Shown here: piece by piece, positions 19,061 to 27,216 of the stretch
Numbering within the stretch: the stretch's first letter is position 1
Layout of the letters: the number at the start of each line of letters is the position of its first letter
Assembly (NCBI GenBank): GCA_018829445.1
Contig: JAHJTV010000060.1
Span: forward strand, 1-64,000
From: a bacterium
GTDB taxonomy: Bacteria; SAR324; XYD2-FULL-50-16
Direction of reading: 5' to 3'
Length of the DNA: 64,000 nucleotides
Made by a program: the position numbers and the translations under genes
The notes under the pieces: generated by a model
Told to the model about the DNA's origin: nothing
The model's input: the letters and a program-made list of their open reading frames with translations, nothing else
Database searches by the model: none

Positions 19061-19966
19061 CTATGACGCATGGATTTTTGGTACACGACCTTTATCCAGC
19101 ATTTCAAGTTTCAGTCGAAATTTCTTTGTCACTGAGAGATTGAGATCCAGACGAAGATCTGACCGTGGAATTTTCATGGCTAATCCCAACAATTGGGGAA
19201 GATATAAAATAGAAACATTTAAATCTTCATGTTGTCGCTTGGAAATTTTTTGCTGATTAGCTTCCAGGTTTATTTGACACATTGGACAAACAGTAACGGT
19301 AACATCGGCCGGCTTGGCCTCTCTTAATATCGAGGTCACTAATTCAATGCTGATTTCCGGTTTTAAATTTATATGAGAAGCGCCACAACAGGTTCCCCCC
19401 ATACCCCATGTGTGCACCTGGGCGCCAGTCGCTTTAATCAGGGGTTCCATGGAGTGAGGATCTTCAGGATCATCGAACACGGCATAAGGACGAATACACT
19501 GGCAGCCATAATAAGGGGCAACCCTGATATTGGATAAAGGGCGGGTTACCAGTGATTGAATGGTATCTGCTCCAATGCTGACGGCTAAAACATCTAAAAG
19601 GTGCCTGATTTTTAATCGATTGTGAAATCGCAACCCCTCGATTTCCAACACTCTATTAATTTTTTCCAGTAATTCTGGGTCTTTAGCAGCTTCTTTTGCC
19701 GTTTTTGTTAAATTGAGATAACAGGCACTGCAGGGGACTAGAATTTCGTCGCTTGCATCCATCCTTTCAGCAAGAGCCAGCGTCCTGGCCGGCAATACAA
19801 AAGAAAGCAGTGTGCTGGTTGCTTCTGCTGCGCTTGCACCGCAGCATGTCCAATCCGGAATTTCATATAGTTCAACACCCAGTTCCTTCATCAGAACCCG
19901 GGTAGATTGATTGTATTCTAAAGCTGTGCCATCTAATGAACAGCCTGGAAAGTAAAGGAATTTCAT
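19061..19966 (-). CDS. hdrB: Heterodisulfide reductase subunit B-like protein
   Basis: This 301-residue protein has two CCG domains. The first has Cys9, Cys41-Cys42 and Cys79/Cys82 (FPGCS, WTCCGAS, PCSACY). The second repeats this pattern (YYGCQC, GTCCGAS, CPMCQ). In HdrB these cysteines bind the noncubane iron-sulfur clusters that reduce disulfides. The native disulfide in bacteria lacking coenzyme M is generally unknown. The start overlaps the hdrC stop by four bases (ATGA), with GGAG eight bases upstream. All cluster cysteines are present. Confidence 0.93.
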   Translation of the reverse strand: MKFLYFPGCSLDGTALEYNQSTRVLMKELGVELYEIPDWTCCGASAAEATSTLLSFVLPARTLALAERMDASDEILVPCSACYLNLTKTAKEAAKDPELLEKINRVLEIEGLRFHNRLKIRHLLDVLAVSIGADTIQSLVTRPLSNIRVAPYYGCQCIRPYAVFDDPEDPHSMEPLIKATGAQVHTWGMGGTCCGASHINLKPEISIELVTSILREAKPADVTVTVCPMCQINLEANQQKISKRQHEDLNVSILYLPQLLGLAMKIPRSDLRLDLNLSVTKKFRLKLEMLDKGRVPKIHAS

Positions 19967-20541
19967 ATATTTTTCTCCATTTCTTCAACTTTCTTGAACA
20001 ATGCTCCTAATGGCAAATCTCCTTTTGATCCAAAATGGGGTGACAATTTTCCTTTGGACATCAGCTTCAAGCCTAAGGATGCAAATTTAAGGACAACCAT
20101 GGGATCTGTCAGAGTTAAGAAAAAGTGTGTCATCATACCTAGTTCTCTGACCCTTCCGTGATCATTGACGCTGTCAAGAAAACTCTTATAAAAAAGATTC
20201 GCTATTTTATATTCTGAAAGTTTTTCTCTAACCGCGATCAGTTTTAGTTGATGCATGGCATCGGTGAGCGGCAGCCCGCGAGGACAACGCAATGTGCAGG
20301 AGTAGCACGACGAACACAGACTGAATGTTCGACTATGAAAAATGGCATCTTTTTGTCCCATCAATACCATACGCCACAATTGTCGGGGTGTATGATCCAT
20401 GGCAAACTCATTGGGGCAGGAACCTGTGCACGTGCCACATTGAATACAGGACTGAATCATCTCCCTGATATGTTTCAAACTATCGCTACTGGGATCAACT
20501 TCTTGGTAATTTTGGGTTTGTTCTACCTGATTCATCTTCAT
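19963..20541 (-). CDS. hdrC: Heterodisulfide reductase subunit C-like iron-sulfur protein
   Basis: This 192-residue protein carries electrons between HdrA and HdrB. Two [4Fe-4S] motifs are visible: Cys32, 35, 38 and 42 (CIQCGTCTGSCP) and Cys76, 79, 82 and 86 (CSSCYSCTLRCP). Two ATG codons lie six bases apart; AAGGTG precedes the first closely, and the second is also possible. hdrB follows with a four-base overlap. There is no membrane segment, so a soluble cytoplasmic complex is expected. Confidence 0.93.
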   Translation of the reverse strand: MKMNQVEQTQNYQEVDPSSDSLKHIREMIQSCIQCGTCTGSCPNEFAMDHTPRQLWRMVLMGQKDAIFHSRTFSLCSSCYSCTLRCPRGLPLTDAMHQLKLIAVREKLSEYKIANLFYKSFLDSVNDHGRVRELGMMTHFFLTLTDPMVVLKFASLGLKLMSKGKLSPHFGSKGDLPLGALFKKVEEMEKNI

Positions 20542-20795
20542 GCACCTTTTTATTTGTCATTAACGTTATATAGATAAATCGTGTACCATCCAGTGACTTA
20601 CCTGATAGAATTTCTTAAAACAGTTCAACAATAACCCTTCCCTTTAATCGATGGAGAATCTTTATCACCATCCCCAATATTCAGGTTCTGACCTTTTAAG
20701 CTGGCAAAAAACGACCGCAATCAAATTGGCATTCAACGCTTCGGACCTCGAAAAGAGAAGGAATCGAATAATCCGCTGAATAGGTGTTTCAGAAA

Positions 20796-21053
20796 TCAGT
20801 TTCTAAATATCCATTCATTATGATCCACAATCTTGTATATATCGTTGCAGGAACCTTTTTTACCTGTTTTCCTGATAATATTTCTGCCTTCAAGCTCTTT
20901 TAATCCTTTTTCATAGGTCTGTTCCGACCCCTGCCAGACTTCCAAAATTTCCTGCGTTGACACACGAGGATCATAGTAAGCAAGACCTTCAAAACAGAGG
21001 AATAGCGATATCGTTTCAATTGATAGATCCATTCTAAAAATATCTGTTCTCAT
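20796..21053 (-). CDS. Small winged-helix-like protein inside the Hdr locus
   Basis: This 85-residue protein resembles a helix-turn-helix/winged-helix module: an all-helical first half (IETISLFLCFEGLAYYD), STQEILEVWQGSEQTYEKGLKELEGRNIIRKTG as the probable recognition region, then a short wing. A strong AGGAGG lies seven bases before the ATG. It sits between hdrA (183 bases) and hdrC (254 bases) on the same strand. A regulatory role in this locus is plausible but unproven, and no exact family is recognised. Confidence 0.65.
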   Translation of the reverse strand: MRTDIFRMDLSIETISLFLCFEGLAYYDPRVSTQEILEVWQGSEQTYEKGLKELEGRNIIRKTGKKGSCNDIYKIVDHNEWIFRN

Positions 21054-21235
21054 AGTTTTCCTCCTGTTGCTATAAGATGTACAAGTTCACAAGTCCGGGA
21101 CTCAATACCTACCGACAGGTTTATTCATTCCCAGTGTTTATTTACCCGAACTCCCTTCATAACTCCATCACCGAGAGTCCTTTCTCCTTTTTTAGAAGAA
21201 AGGGAATCTCTGACACTGGATGGAACACTAAATTA

Positions 21236-24200
21236 TCATGCAATGACATGTGTAATGCCTCCTAACAGACCGTCGATTTCGGCAAAGATCTGTTTTTCAT
21301 TAAAATGTCGAATTTGAGCGGCACTACTTGGACAGTGGCTCGCGCAATTGCCGCAACCTTTGCATAATGCTTCATTAACTACTGAGACACTTCTAAATTC
21401 ATCGAACTCAATCGCAGTGTAGGGACACAACTCAATACAACTTTGACAGCCCACGCAAATATCAGCATCGATGCTGGAGATCATTGAAGGAACTGTGATC
21501 TTTCCTTTATCCGATAATATCATTGCTTTTGCAGCTGCTCCGGAAGCTTGAGCTACAGTATCCGGTATATCCTTAGGTCCTTGACAGGTACCGGCTAAAA
21601 ATACGCCATCATTAGGTGTGTTTAAAGGTGCAAGCTTAGGGTGCTCTTCCAGGAAGAAACCATCCGAACCAATGTTTATACCGAAAGTTCTGGCTACATC
21701 TTGAGTGTCTTGACGAGCTTCCATGGCCATACAGAGTATAACCATATCCACAGGAACTCTGATTCTTTCTGCAAGCAATGTGTCTTCAGCTATCGCAATC
21801 ATATCGCCTTTGAATTCTGTTTCCTTGCCTTGGTGTGTAATTTTAGCAACTTTACCACGGATAAAATTTGTTCCCTCATCTTGACACCGCTGGTAAAACT
21901 CTTCATATCCCTTTCCATAGCAGCGTTGATCAATATAAAAGTCGAAAACCTTGGTGTTGTGTCCAACCTTCTCTTTGATCAGATGGGAATATTTCAAGGC
22001 ATACATGCAACAAACCCTGGAACAATACTGATGGAAATTGATATCCCGGCTGCCAACACAATGAATTAATGCCACACTTGTTGGTTTTTTAGTGAACTCT
22101 CCATTCTCATCGCGAATAAGAATCTCTCCACTTGTGGGACCGGTAGCATTACAAAGCCTTTCAAATTCCAAACTTGTATAAACATTTGGATAAACCCCAT
22201 AACCAAACTGTTTTATTTTATTGGCATCCATCAGGTCGTATCCGGTTGCAATAATAACTGATCCGACATCGATCTTCTTTATTTCGTTCTGCATATCATG
22301 ATCAATTGCTTTGGCTTGGCATTGGTCAACACAAAGCTTACACTCACAGCAACCTCCGCAGTTGATGCATTTGGCAGCCTCACTTTGTGCCGCCTGTTCA
22401 TCAAAGTTCAGATTAACCTCATCAAAAGATCGCTTTCTGGCATTTGGTTCCAGAAAAGTGGCTTTTATACGTTCGCTTTTAACAGCATCTATAGGAATAG
22501 GTACAAATCCTTTTTCTTTTGTCACCTTGGTTTGTTTTTGCTCTTCTATGAATAGATCCATCTCATCGTTTAGATACCTTTCAATAGCTGTTACTGCCTT
22601 ATGCCCGGCTGCGATTGCCTCAATGACTGTCGCTGGTCCTGTCACTGCATCCCCGGCTGAAAAAACACCGTTGACTGAAGTTTCCATGGTTATCGGATTC
22701 ACATTGAAGGTTCCCCACTTCGTCAATGCAACATCTATTTCTTCCAGAATTGGTGAGGTCTCAGGTCTTTGACCAATGGCTGGAATGACCATATCGCATT
22801 CAATGATAAACTCACTGTTCTTTACAGGAACAGGACGCCTTCTGCCGCTTTCATCAGGAGGTCCCAATTCATTTTTAATGACCTTGATACCGACGACCTT
22901 GTTTTGTTCAACAATAACTCGCTGTGGTGAAACCAGATTAATAAAGTTAATACCCTCTTCCTTGGCCTCGAAAATCTCCTCATGATCTGCAGGCATCTCT
23001 TTTTCTGACCTGCGGTAAGCTATTGTGACTTCTTTCGCCCCCACTCGTAATGCTACCCTGGCAGCATCCATGGCAACATTTCCACCACCAATCACAACCA
23101 CTCTTTTCCCGACATCCTTGCTTCTTTCGAAGTTGATTTTATTAAGGAAAATTACCGCGTCAACTACACCATCCGAGTCTTCATTTTCGATATTCATGGA
23201 AATGGGTAAATGAGCCCCTATGCCCAAAAAGATTGCGCTATAACCCTCTTTTTTTAAATCGGACAGGGTAAAATCGCGACCCAGAGTATGATTCGTTTTA
23301 ATTTCTACCCCGGTAGATAGGATATGGTTGATTTCCTTATCAAGTATTTCAGGAGGAAGCCTGTAATCCGGAATACCGCTTCGCAGCATTCCACCGGGTT
23401 TTTGCATTTTTTCAAATAGGGTGACACCAATCCCTTTCAATCTCAGATAGTAAGAGACTGTTAAGCCGGCCGGTCCTGATCCGATTACAGCAACTTTTTT
23501 ATTGCTTGGTTCAATGTCAGGAATCGGAACCTTGTCAAGATCGGCATGATCTGCAGCAAACCGCTTCAAATCTCTGATCGAAATAGGAGCATCAACTTCT
23601 CCCCTTCGACATGCACTCTCGCAAGGATGAGGGCAAACTCTCCCAAGCGTCCCAGGTAGGGGAATTCGTTCCATGATGATATTCAGTGCTTGCTGGTAGT
23701 TGCCGACTTTTACCATCTGCACATAACCCTGTACGTTGGTGCCAGCAGGGCAGGAAACTTTACAGGGTGCTGTATCCCTTTTATCGATGGTATAGGTAAT
23801 CGGAACAGCCTGTGGGAAAGCGCGATAGACTGCTTTTCGAGTCTTTAATCCAACATCCCATTCGTTGGGAAGTTCAACAGGGCAGACTTTTTCACATTCA
23901 CTGCAACCGGTACAATTATCTTGCACATATCTGGAATTCTGGAAAACCTCGACATTAAAACTTCCCACTGATCCATTAATGGAGTCCACTTCACTAAGGG
24001 TCAGCAACTCAACATTAGGATGCTGAACGATTTCCACCATCTTGGGAGTACCGATACAAGCCGCGCAATCAAGTGTTGGAAAGGTTTTGTCGAATTGCAA
24101 CATATGACCTCCAATCGTGGTGGTTTTTTCTACAAGGTAGACTTTTTTCCCGGATGCAGCGATATCCAGCGATGCCTGCATGCCAGCTATTCCGCCACCA

Positions 24201-24640
24201 ACGACCATGATGTCTGGATGAACATCCACCGTTTTCTCATGAAGCGCTTGGTGATATCGAACGCGATTGATAGCACCAGCAGATAAAATTTTGGCTTTTC
24301 TTGTCGCCAACTCCCGGTCAGTAGTAACCCAGGAGACTTGCTCCCGAACCGAAGCCATTTGAAAAAAATAAGGATTAATACCAGCAGATTGGCAGGCTTT
24401 TTGAAAAGTTTTTTCATGCATCCTTGGAGAGCAAGACGCAACAACCACCTTGGTTAGGTTATGTTTTTTTATCGAATCAATGATCAACTCTTGTCCCGGG
24501 TTGGAACACATAAACTTATAATCGGTTGATACTACAACACCTTTCAACCCTCCAACAAAACTTGCGACTTCAATAACATCAACCATATGTGCGATGTTAA
24601 TCCCGCAGTGACAGATAAAAAAGCCAATTCTCTCATTCAT
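21236..24640 (-). CDS. hdrA: HdrA-like flavoprotein fused to a GltD-type NAD(P)H oxidoreductase module
   Basis: This 1,134-residue fusion has these parts in order: an HdrA N-terminal domain with cysteines at 10 and 12; an FAD-binding motif (GGGIAG, 148-153); the HdrA cysteine segment DCAACIG (191-197); and a ferredoxin motif (243-253). An inserted module then resembles the small subunit of glutamate synthase, with iron-sulfur cysteines (293-344), FAD GSGPAG (387-392), NAD(P)-binding GGGNVA (518-523) and a closing GVFSAGDAV (about 658). A cysteine-rich segment (758-774), the rest of HdrA and two C-terminal [4Fe-4S] ferredoxin motifs (about 1066-1108) follow. The GltD-type module probably links NAD(P)H to the flavin-based electron-bifurcating HdrA core. 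No hydrogenase, MvhD or Flx gene is nearby, so the fused module is the only evident electron entry. Confidence 0.9.
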   Translation of the reverse strand: MNERIGFFICHCGINIAHMVDVIEVASFVGGLKGVVVSTDYKFMCSNPGQELIIDSIKKHNLTKVVVASCSPRMHEKTFQKACQSAGINPYFFQMASVREQVSWVTTDRELATRKAKILSAGAINRVRYHQALHEKTVDVHPDIMVVGGGIAGMQASLDIAASGKKVYLVEKTTTIGGHMLQFDKTFPTLDCAACIGTPKMVEIVQHPNVELLTLSEVDSINGSVGSFNVEVFQNSRYVQDNCTGCSECEKVCPVELPNEWDVGLKTRKAVYRAFPQAVPITYTIDKRDTAPCKVSCPAGTNVQGYVQMVKVGNYQQALNIIMERIPLPGTLGRVCPHPCESACRRGEVDAPISIRDLKRFAADHADLDKVPIPDIEPSNKKVAVIGSGPAGLTVSYYLRLKGIGVTLFEKMQKPGGMLRSGIPDYRLPPEILDKEINHILSTGVEIKTNHTLGRDFTLSDLKKEGYSAIFLGIGAHLPISMNIENEDSDGVVDAVIFLNKINFERSKDVGKRVVVIGGGNVAMDAARVALRVGAKEVTIAYRRSEKEMPADHEEIFEAKEEGINFINLVSPQRVIVEQNKVVGIKVIKNELGPPDESGRRRPVPVKNSEFIIECDMVIPAIGQRPETSPILEEIDVALTKWGTFNVNPITMETSVNGVFSAGDAVTGPATVIEAIAAGHKAVTAIERYLNDEMDLFIEEQKQTKVTKEKGFVPIPIDAVKSERIKATFLEPNARKRSFDEVNLNFDEQAAQSEAAKCINCGGCCECKLCVDQCQAKAIDHDMQNEIKKIDVGSVIIATGYDLMDANKIKQFGYGVYPNVYTSLEFERLCNATGPTSGEILIRDENGEFTKKPTSVALIHCVGSRDINFHQYCSRVCCMYALKYSHLIKEKVGHNTKVFDFYIDQRCYGKGYEEFYQRCQDEGTNFIRGKVAKITHQGKETEFKGDMIAIAEDTLLAERIRVPVDMVILCMAMEARQDTQDVARTFGINIGSDGFFLEEHPKLAPLNTPNDGVFLAGTCQGPKDIPDTVAQASGAAAKAMILSDKGKITVPSMISSIDADICVGCQSCIELCPYTAIEFDEFRSVSVVNEALCKGCGNCASHCPSSAAQIRHFNEKQIFAEIDGLLGGITHVIA

Positions 24641-24732
24641 TCCACATTCTCTTCCAATGGATGACCGATCTAGAAATCATCATGTTCTAGGCAATATTCA
24701 AGACTCAGTGTTCAAATAGTTACTTTTTATTC

Positions 24733-24749
24733 TGCACCAGATATGCCAG
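24733..24749 (-). promoter_or_regulatory. Putative sigma-54 (-24/-12) promoter for hdrA
   Basis: On the minus strand the sequence reads CTGGCATATCTGGTGCA. The -24 GG and -12 GC elements are separated by exactly ten bases, matching TGGCA-N…-TGCA of sigma-54 promoters. It points toward hdrA, with a predicted start near 24722 and a leader of about 80 bases. Two sigma-54 activator genes flank the locus, which supports the call. Confidence 0.6.
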
Positions 24750-24861
24750 GTGGTAGTTCTAAAGATCGCCAAATAAAATAACTAAATTTAACAGGAGCTT
24801 ATAAGAGATCGAAAGGAAAAAAGATACATTGAGAATAAGAACAAAGTAGCATAGTGCACCT

Positions 24862-24906
24862 TTTTTAATAGAAAAGTCGCGTTTATTGCGACTTTTCTAT
24901 TAAAAA
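24862..24906. terminator. Perfect 19-bp hairpin, probable bidirectional terminator
   Basis: The arm at 24862-24880 is the exact reverse complement of 24888-24906, with a 7-base GTTTATT loop. The outer ends of the arms are T-rich on one side and A-rich on the other, so each strand ends in a U-run after the stem. It lies about 190 bases past the stop of the upstream activator gene and would isolate it from the hdrA promoter. Confidence 0.7.
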
Positions 24907-25095
24907 GTAAAAATATCAGTAAATAAGACAATTATGAGGCAATATAGTAGCAGAATATGCGACCTTATACAATTATTGGCTTCAGCAATAACCCAGGAAA
25001 AGTCTTTTGGAAGTATTATTAGTTCTAAAGGCGAACCAAAAACCAGTTATATTCAAAAAATTACCAGAGAGGTGCGCGATTAAGCAGAAAGAGAA

Positions 25096-26526
25096 TTAGC
25101 CACGGGAAAGTAGCCCATCCAGGGGGATTTCATTTTCTTGATCCGGTGGGTTCTGATCAAGATGCTTGTTTTTCTTGGGAGGAGTCATTCCCAGTTTTTT
25201 CATTTTACGGAAAAGGGTGCTTTTATGGATGCCAAGTTCCCGTGCCGTTTCCAGCCGGTTGAAATTATTTCTTTTTAGTGCTTCTTCGATCACTATGACT
25301 TCATTCGGGTTGCAATTTTTGCATAACCCCATACTACTTATCCGGGAAATGGCATGTGGGTGTATTTGTTTAGACAGATGTGTCAACTGAATGGTATCTT
25401 CTCGGCAGAGGATAAAGGCTCTTTCAATGATATTCTCCAACTCCCTGATGTTGCCTGGAAAATCATACATCATTAAGGCATGTAAAACATCACTATCCAC
25501 GCCTCTAATTGATCTGTTGGTCAATCGGTTTCGGCGCTTGATAAATCGATCAACCAACAATGGTATGTCTTCTTTTCGCTCTCGAAGCGGTGGAAGCTCC
25601 AGCCGAATGACATCAATTCGATAATAAAGGTCTTCCCGAAACAGTCCTTTTTCAACGAGGCTTGAGAGATTCTTGTTAGTCGCAGCAATAACGGTCACAT
25701 ATGTTTTAACCGGTTTTAAGCCACCCAACGGAGTATACTCTTTCTCCTCCAATACTCTTAACAGTTTGACTTGAAAAGCAGAACTGGTATCACCAATTTC
25801 ATCAAGCAGGATAGTCCCATATTTTGCCATTGCAAAGTGACCGGGTTTATCTTTCACCGCATGGGTAAATGCTCCTGCTTTGTAGCCAAAGAGTTCCGAT
25901 TCCAGAAGGGTATCTGGTAATGCCCCGCAGTTAATAGCCACAAATGGTCGGTTACTGCGATGGCCGGAGTTATGTATGGCACGAGCCAGGAGTTCTTTTC
26001 CGGTTCCCGTTTCACCTTCTATTAACACGGTACTTTCACTGTTAGCGATTTGAGGAACGAGTCTAAAAATGTTCTGCATAACCGGATTTCTGCTTATGAT
26101 ATCTCCCAGTTGAAAACGCGAATTCAACTCTTTTTTAAGCTCGTCGATAAGGGTTAAATCCCGGAACGTCTCAACTCCGCCGATAACATTTCCTTCTTTA
26201 TCCTCTAAAATAGCAGCAGACATGCTCACAGAAATCCTACCCTTTTGTTTATGCATTATGACTGCAGATAAATTGATATACGATTTCTTTTCTTTCATAG
26301 TGCGACGTAAAACACAGTTTGCATCACACAAATTTGAACGAAAAATCTCGCTGCATGGTTTTCCTATTGCCTCATGACGAGAAAATCCCGTAATTTTTTC
26401 AGCCGCTTTATTGAAGGATTTTATTTTAAAAGCCTCGTCAATGGTGAAAACCCCGTCATTGATACTTTCGAGAATAATGTCTGTCGCAGTAGAGTTAATG
26501 CATTCGTCGCAAATTTTTTTACTCAT
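25096..26526 (-). CDS. PAS-domain sigma-54-dependent transcriptional activator (copy 2)
   Basis: This activator of about 476 residues is a paralogue of the one at 17474-18823. From the ATG at 26526 (preceded by GGAAA) its residues align one for one with copy 1: Cys58, Cys67 and Cys71 in the PAS domain, Walker A at 171-178 and the sigma-54 contact loop at 218-223 all have the same numbers. That supports this start over one 19 codons upstream. The contact loop reads GAFTHA rather than GAFTGA. The C-terminal Fis-type helix-turn-helix (RLETARELGIHKSTLFRKMKK) is followed by a 30-residue tail rich in Pro, Asp and Asn. It lies upstream of hdrA on the same strand and is a likely regulator of the Hdr locus. 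Confidence 0.9.
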   Translation of the reverse strand: MSKKICDECINSTATDIILESINDGVFTIDEAFKIKSFNKAAEKITGFSRHEAIGKPCSEIFRSNLCDANCVLRRTMKEKKSYINLSAVIMHKQKGRISVSMSAAILEDKEGNVIGGVETFRDLTLIDELKKELNSRFQLGDIISRNPVMQNIFRLVPQIANSESTVLIEGETGTGKELLARAIHNSGHRSNRPFVAINCGALPDTLLESELFGYKAGAFTHAVKDKPGHFAMAKYGTILLDEIGDTSSAFQVKLLRVLEEKEYTPLGGLKPVKTYVTVIAATNKNLSSLVEKGLFREDLYYRIDVIRLELPPLRERKEDIPLLVDRFIKRRNRLTNRSIRGVDSDVLHALMMYDFPGNIRELENIIERAFILCREDTIQLTHLSKQIHPHAISRISSMGLCKNCNPNEVIVIEEALKRNNFNRLETARELGIHKSTLFRKMKKLGMTPPKKNKHLDQNPPDQENEIPLDGLLSRG

Positions 26527-26783
26527 AAAAGTTTCCAGGATTTTGTAGCGGTTCTTTTGGACAGAATAGGGATAAATAAGCAAATAAACGGCAGGATTAA
26601 ATTATCACACCTTACGCTCAGAACCTTTGCTTCAGCATATTAGCCCCAAAAAGGATATGTCAAGATGAGAAGAGTAGATGATAAGTGAGATGAGAAGAAG
26701 TTGCCAATCTACTGTCAAGGCATTCTTCCCGAATTTGGAGAAAACAATGTTCTCTTCAGTAGATGTTTTAATAGTGCGGTCAG

Positions 26784-27044
26784 ATGAAAGGGGAGCAATA
26801 TACATACAACCGAAAAATTAACCTTTATAAATATCCTGCTCCTGTTAATAAAAAACTGGTGGGTATTTCCGCTAACAAACTGGGAAAATGGCCCTTACTC
26901 TATAATTTGGAAAAGGAACCGTATGAAAATTATGATCTCTCAGATAATGATCCGGAATTGGTTGCCAAAATAGCAGTTATCATGAATCTATGGGAGAAGC
27001 AGATGTCTGAAAATCCGTCAGGTATTATAAGAAGTTCCGAGTGA
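26784..27044 (+). pseudogene. Remnant of a sulfatase (C-terminal piece only)
   Basis: These 86 codons resemble only the last 85 or so residues of the intact sulfatase 170 bases downstream. For example, KLGKWPLLYNLEKEPYENYDL matches QLGNRWPLLYNLETDPGESYNV, and both end with a tryptophan-helix followed by NP-G. No catalytic core is present and an in-frame stop lies just upstream. It is most likely the tail of a second, deleted sulfatase gene. Confidence 0.7.
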
Positions 27045-27216
27045 AGTCTTAATGTTAAAGTGTCATCAAATAAAAGCGGAAATGGGAGCTTTTTATTCGA
27101 TATGTGTCCCGCGATTTCAGGGAATCTGCTCGACAGGTTATCAATGACGCTAAACTAATTCAACCCTTATAAAAGAATCCAACAGCCTTAATCGAAATTC
27201 GAATCGTGAGCACAAT

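Larger units (their letters stand above)
24641..25095. other. Intergenic region between hdrA and the upstream activator
   Basis: This 455-base region holds the putative sigma-54 promoter and, further upstream, a perfect 19-bp hairpin. A 49-codon plus-strand reading frame (24934-25083) exists but has no ribosome binding site or recognisable similarity, so I do not call it a gene. Confidence 0.5.

Noticed and set aside
20701-20740. A second sigma-54 promoter before hdrC
   Set aside because: TGGC and GC elements occur but with the wrong spacing (8, 9 or 12 bases rather than 10).
24934-25083. 49-codon plus-strand reading frame between hdrA and the activator
   Set aside because: No ribosome binding site, no recognisable family, and it lies in an intergenic region with a terminator; probably chance.
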